A stretch of DNA of 9,159 bases, taken from Treponema sp. (GTDB taxonomy: Bacteria; Spirochaetota; Spirochaetia; Treponematales; Breznakiellaceae). The stretch lies in contig JAISPY010000148.1 in assembly GCA_031274565.1 (NCBI GenBank), positions 1 through 9,159 on the forward strand. Direction: 5' to 3'. Shown here in pieces: positions 6,772 to 9,159 of the stretch. The translations under genes were made by a program, and so were the position numbers. The first letter of the stretch is position 1, and each line of letters starts with the position of its first letter. The notes under the pieces are model-generated. The model worked only from the letters and a program-made list of their open reading frames with translations, was not told the DNA's origin and did not search any database.

Positions 6772-8007
6772 TCAATACCGGTTGTCAAAGATCCGGGTGG
6801 ATTTCTTCTCGCTCCGAGGAAGTTCCCCCATGCCCACTGCCTTGGCGTGAGGGGTGAGTCCTATCCGGTCCTTGAATGCGGTTTCCACGGTCTTTTCTAG
6901 GGACTTGAGGGCTGCTCGGTCCTGGAGGGTCGTTTCAAAGAGGAGATTCAGGATGTCCCGTCCGTTTAAATGATCGATGATAATCTGGTACTCGCTGGAA
7001 ACATCTTTGATGGTAGCCAAGAGTTCATCCACTCGGCTCGGATAGATAATGGTCCCCTTCACCTTTACCATATCGTCGGAACGGCCAATCAAGGTATCGA
7101 TCCGGGGGAAGTCCAGACCGCAGGGACAGTCCCCGGACAGTTCCCGGGTCAAGTCGTGGGTCCGGTAGCGGATGAGGGGCGCCCCCTCTTTGCGGAGGGT
7201 GGTTATCACCAGTTCTCCGATTTCCCCATTTCTGCGCGGTTCGCCGGTCTTGGGATCGATGATTTCGTAATAGAGATAATCGGTCCATAAATGCATTCCG
7301 CAGGCGTGTTTACAGCTTATCCCAATGCCCGGACCGTATATCTCGGTCAGGCCGTAAATATCGTAGAGTTCCACCCCCAGTTCAGCGGCGATCCGGGAGC
7401 GCATCTTCTCGCCCCATCGCTCGGAACCGATGAGACTTTTCCTTAGGGCGATCTGTTCCCGCACCCCCCGCTTTTCAATCTCCTCCGCGAGGAGCAAAGC
7501 GTAGGATGAAGTGGCACAGAGTACGGTGGACTGCAAATCTATCATCATCTTGATCTGTTTGTCCGTGTTCCCCGGCCCCAAAGGGATCGCCATGGCTCCC
7601 AAGAGTTCCGCCCCTCGTTGAAACCCGATCCCCGCAGTCCACAGTCCGTAGCCCGGGGTGATATGTACCCGGTCCTGGCGCGTAACCCCGGCGGTCTCAT
7701 AACAGCGGGCGAACATCACCGCCCAATCATCCACATCCTGCTGGGTATAGGGGATAATCACCGGGGTCCCGGTGGTACCTGATGAGGAGTGAATCCGAAC
7801 AATCGCCTCTTCCTGCACCGCGAGAAGCCCGAGGGGATAGGCCTCCCGGAGGTCTTCCTTTTCAGTAAAGGGCAGTTTTTCAAAATCTTCCCGGCTTTGT
7901 ATCGCTTCCGGGTGTATGCCTCGGAAATGGTTCCTATAAAATTCCCCTTGCATAGCATGGGCCATGGAAGCCTTAATCTTGGTCAATAGTGCTTCGGTCA
8001 TATCCAT
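6772..8007 (-). CDS. phenylacetate-CoA ligase (PaaK-like AMP-forming acyl-CoA ligase)
   Basis: The 411-residue protein belongs to the adenylate-forming enzymes that join an aryl or other organic acid to coenzyme A, using ATP and releasing AMP and pyrophosphate. It has the ATP loop SSSGTTGTP (74-82), IYGLTEIYGPG (217-227), YRTHDLT (281-287), the hinge GRSDDMVKVKG (308-318) and a C-terminal PRSEKKSTRI (397-406) in which Lys402 should be the adenylation lysine. Cys232, Cys236, Cys294 and Cys296 cluster in two CxnC pairs and may bind a metal (inference). It is slightly shorter than typical PaaK (about 430-440). The start is well supported: GGGAGGA ends five bases before the ATG; Met3 is less well placed. 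No neighbour belongs to phenylacetate degradation, so it may instead act in fermentation of aromatic amino acids (phenylacetate or indoleacetate) or on another acid. The gene seems to be transcribed alone. Confidence 0.9.
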   Translation of the reverse strand: MDMTEALLTKIKASMAHAMQGEFYRNHFRGIHPEAIQSREDFEKLPFTEKEDLREAYPLGLLAVQEEAIVRIHSSSGTTGTPVIIPYTQQDVDDWAVMFARCYETAGVTRQDRVHITPGYGLWTAGIGFQRGAELLGAMAIPLGPGNTDKQIKMMIDLQSTVLCATSSYALLLAEEIEKRGVREQIALRKSLIGSERWGEKMRSRIAAELGVELYDIYGLTEIYGPGIGISCKHACGMHLWTDYLYYEIIDPKTGEPRRNGEIGELVITTLRKEGAPLIRYRTHDLTRELSGDCPCGLDFPRIDTLIGRSDDMVKVKGTIIYPSRVDELLATIKDVSSEYQIIIDHLNGRDILNLLFETTLQDRAALKSLEKTVETAFKDRIGLTPHAKAVGMGELPRSEKKSTRIFDNRY

Positions 8008-8066
8008 ACGATCCTCCCTTAAGAGCGGTTTCTTTTATTTATGGTTCATAGCACATAAAATGTTTC

Positions 8067-8088
8067 TATATAACAGTACAATATAACA
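8067..8088 (-). promoter_or_regulatory. two extended -10 elements upstream of the CoA ligase gene
   Basis: In an AT-rich patch before the ligase gene, the minus strand has TGTTATATT (8080-8088) and TGTTATATA (8067-8075). Each is a TGn motif followed by a hexamer matching TATAAT at five of six positions. No good -35 box is found at the right distance from either, which is tolerable for extended -10 promoters. The leader would be about 55-70 bases long. Confidence 0.4.
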
Positions 8089-8110
8089 CATGAGGTATAC
8101 AATAGTGTTC

Positions 8111-8338
8111 TAGGGGTCAGCGGAATTTTACGCTATTTTCGTATATCTTTCCGGGCTGTATGCAAGGGGCTGGAATGTGGGTTCACCAACCTTGTTGTTG
8201 GGGCAGGAGGCGTGGGAATGTTCAGACCGAAGGTCTGTGCGCAGCGGAATGACCGCGGATACTTCGTGTCCGAAGCCACACGGAATCCCGAGGGCCTTTA
8301 GGCCCGAAGCGTTAACAGACCGGTTATGCGCTGTTTTT
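8111..8338. other. gene-free GC-rich segment with a chain of short inverted repeats
   Basis: Between the SGNH gene and the ligase gene (8008-8344) no convincing gene is seen. Besides the ligase promoter, it holds six perfect or nearly perfect small hairpins: 8186-8201 (CCAAC/GTTGG), 8223-8237 (CAGACC/GGTCTG, 3-base loop), 8244-8256 (GCGG/CCGC), 8262-8275 (CTTCG/CGAAG), 8292-8305 (GGGCC/GGCCC) and 8308-8332 (AGCG-TAAC/GTTA-CGCT with a small bulge). CAGCGGAAT occurs twice, at 8118 and 8242. The segment sits abruptly beside a very AT-rich gene. It may be a dispersed repeat or mobile fragment, a structured RNA, or a remnant recombination site; the sequence alone does not decide. Confidence 0.55.
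8308..8338 (+). terminator. possible plus-strand intrinsic terminator
   Basis: The last inverted repeat (AGCG-T-TAAC, loop AGACCG, GTTA-TG-CGCT) is followed on the plus strand by G and five T (8334-8338). The shape fits a weak terminator, but no plus-strand gene precedes it. It would only make sense if the hairpin-rich segment were itself transcribed rightward, or if it blocks antisense reading into the SGNH gene. Confidence 0.22.
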
Positions 8339-8344
8339 CCTGCT

Positions 8345-9159
8345 TTATTCAATTAGCATTGATCTTATTATTTCCGCCCATTTTTGATGACCTAATAAAC
8401 TTAGGTGTAATCCGCTTTCATCTCCATATGGTGTCTCTAGGATATTATTTGCTGATAAACTTGCATTTATATCAATAAATTCAACATCATATTCTTTTGC
8501 TATTATTTTTAATTCTTCATTGAGTCTTTTGACTTTTCCATTTATTTTTTTCCAGTCTTTTTTATCTTTTCCTCCAATATGATTAATGTAATAATTTTCT
8601 CCTAAATGCAATACCGATTGAATTATTACCTTTATATTATGTTGTTTTATTTCCTGAACTATTTTTCGATAATTTTGTATTACGTCTTCAACTGATCTAT
8701 TCCCTTGAAAATCATTTATTCCAATCATGACAAAGCACATTTTTGGATTCAATAAATATACATCTGACAGTCTATTTAATACACCTTCAGTAGAATCTCC
8801 TCCAATACCCAAATTGGCAATACCTTTATTATGTAATATTTCATTCCAATTTACTAAATTGGTAATGGAATCTCCTAACATTACAATATCAAATTTATCC
8901 CGATCATACGTTAAAGATTCAATATTTTTCGTACTATATCCTGGAAAAATATTTGAAATAGGAAAATCCATAATACCCAATTTATTTAATACCTTTTGTG
9001 GTACTTGATAACGAAAAGCAACTATTAATAGAAAGATTAAGGTTATTACATTAGTAAATAGTAAAAGGATATAGTATCGTTTGCTGTTTGCTGTTTGCTG
9101 TTTGCTGTTTGCTGTTTGCTGTTTGCTGTTTGCTGTTTGCTGTTTGCTGTTTGCTGTTT
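8345..9159 (-). CDS. membrane-anchored SGNH/GDSL-type hydrolase, N-terminus in a heptanucleotide repeat and beyond the window
   Basis: The frame is open from the TAA at 8345-8347 to the window edge (271 full codons). TTG (8978-8980) and ATG (8969-8971) could start a shorter product, but neither has a good ribosome binding site. In-frame upstream codons encode about 20 hydrophobic residues (RYYILLLFTN, then LIFLLIVAF), a signal anchor; before it the frame reads repeated SKQQTAN from the 7-bp array. The true start is probably beyond 9159, since no ATG, GTG or TTG occurs in frame between 8981 and 9159. Counting from the TTG: GDSIT (36-40, nucleophile Ser38), GIGGDST (58-64, oxyanion Gly), GIND (87-90, Asn89) and GLHLSLLGH with His192. 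The Asp of the usual DxxH is Ser189. Such enzymes cleave esters of lipids, glycans or other acyl groups; the catalytic domain should face the periplasm. Its AT-rich composition contrasts with all neighbours, suggesting transfer. Confidence 0.82.
   Translation of the reverse strand, partial: TANSKQQTANSKQQTANSKQQTANSKRYYILLLFTNVITLIFLLIVAFRYQVPQKVLNKLGIMDFPISNIFPGYSTKNIESLTYDRDKFDIVMLGDSITNLVNWNEILHNKGIANLGIGGDSTEGVLNRLSDVYLLNPKMCFVMIGINDFQGNRSVEDVIQNYRKIVQEIKQHNIKVIIQSVLHLGENYYINHIGGKDKKDWKKINGKVKRLNEELKIIAKEYDVEFIDINASLSANNILETPYGDESGLHLSLLGHQKWAEIIRSMLIE
9079..9159. repeat. perfect 7-bp tandem repeat (GTTTGCT on plus strand), at least 11.5 copies
   Basis: From 9079 to the last base, 81 bases are an uninterrupted array of GTTTGCT; the far end is not seen. 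On the minus strand the unit is AGCAAAC. It contains no stop and no usual start codon in any phase and reads as (SKQQTAN)n within the SGNH gene frame. Since 7 is not a multiple of 3, each gained or lost copy shifts the frame downstream. Perfect arrays of this length are prone to slipped-strand change. Confidence 0.93.

Noticed and set aside
8308..8332. A complete integron attC site
   Set aside because: Only one half (GCGTTAAC and GTTATGC, or their complement) is present. No second R-box of matching sequence is found within a plausible distance on either strand, and no integrase is in the window.
8128..8352. Minus-strand 74-codon open frame overlapping the end of the SGNH gene
   Set aside because: It starts at a TTG inside the SGNH gene without a ribosome binding site, and nearly all its length is made of small inverted repeats. 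The translation has no recognisable domain. It is more likely a by-product of the GC-rich repeat segment.
9079..9159. CRISPR array or plasmid-type iterons
   Set aside because: The unit is only 7 bp with no spacers, and the array is read in frame with the adjacent gene. It is a simple tandem repeat.

Overview
This window looks like a piece of a spirochaete chromosome, most probably a Treponema-type organism. The evidence is indirect: a parE-parC gene pair in the order known from Borrelia, a short (640-residue) ParC that lacks the gyrase-type tail, and core genes of moderate GC (lines sampled by hand gave about 45-57%). Genus or species cannot be fixed by eye. All genes that can be supported lie on the minus strand, so the text reads from high to low coordinates.

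At the right edge (8345-9159) is a partial gene for a membrane-anchored SGNH/GDSL-type hydrolase. It is far more AT-rich than the rest (sampled lines 25-37% GC). Its reading frame does not begin at the internal TTG or ATG near 8970-8980. It runs upstream without a stop through a clear transmembrane segment and into a perfect 7-bp tandem repeat that reaches the window end. Both alternative frames stop just after the repeat, which is the layout of a slipped-strand on/off switch. Downstream is a gene-free, GC-rich stretch (about 8111-8338) packed with short inverted repeats.

Next comes a phenylacetate-CoA ligase-type AMP-forming enzyme (6772-8007) with a strong ribosome binding site, followed by candidate intrinsic terminators. 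Then follows a three-gene block: parE (4588-6495), parC (2570-4492) and a MATE-family drug/cation exporter (1204-2565) that starts 4 bp after the parC stop. A promoter-like pair directly before parE could drive all three. The block ends in a 73-bp imperfect inverted repeat whose arms each hold three CGCGAAA units. The last gene (1-1011) encodes an NAD(P)-dependent epimerase/dehydratase-like protein, cut by the window edge.

Functionally, parE and parC should form a type IIA topoisomerase that decatenates and relaxes DNA. Both subunits carry natural substitutions at residues that contact quinolones or aminocoumarins in well-studied homologues, and an exporter family known for drug efflux is encoded in the same transcription unit. 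The main candidate for something undescribed is the repeat-controlled membrane SGNH hydrolase at the right edge.
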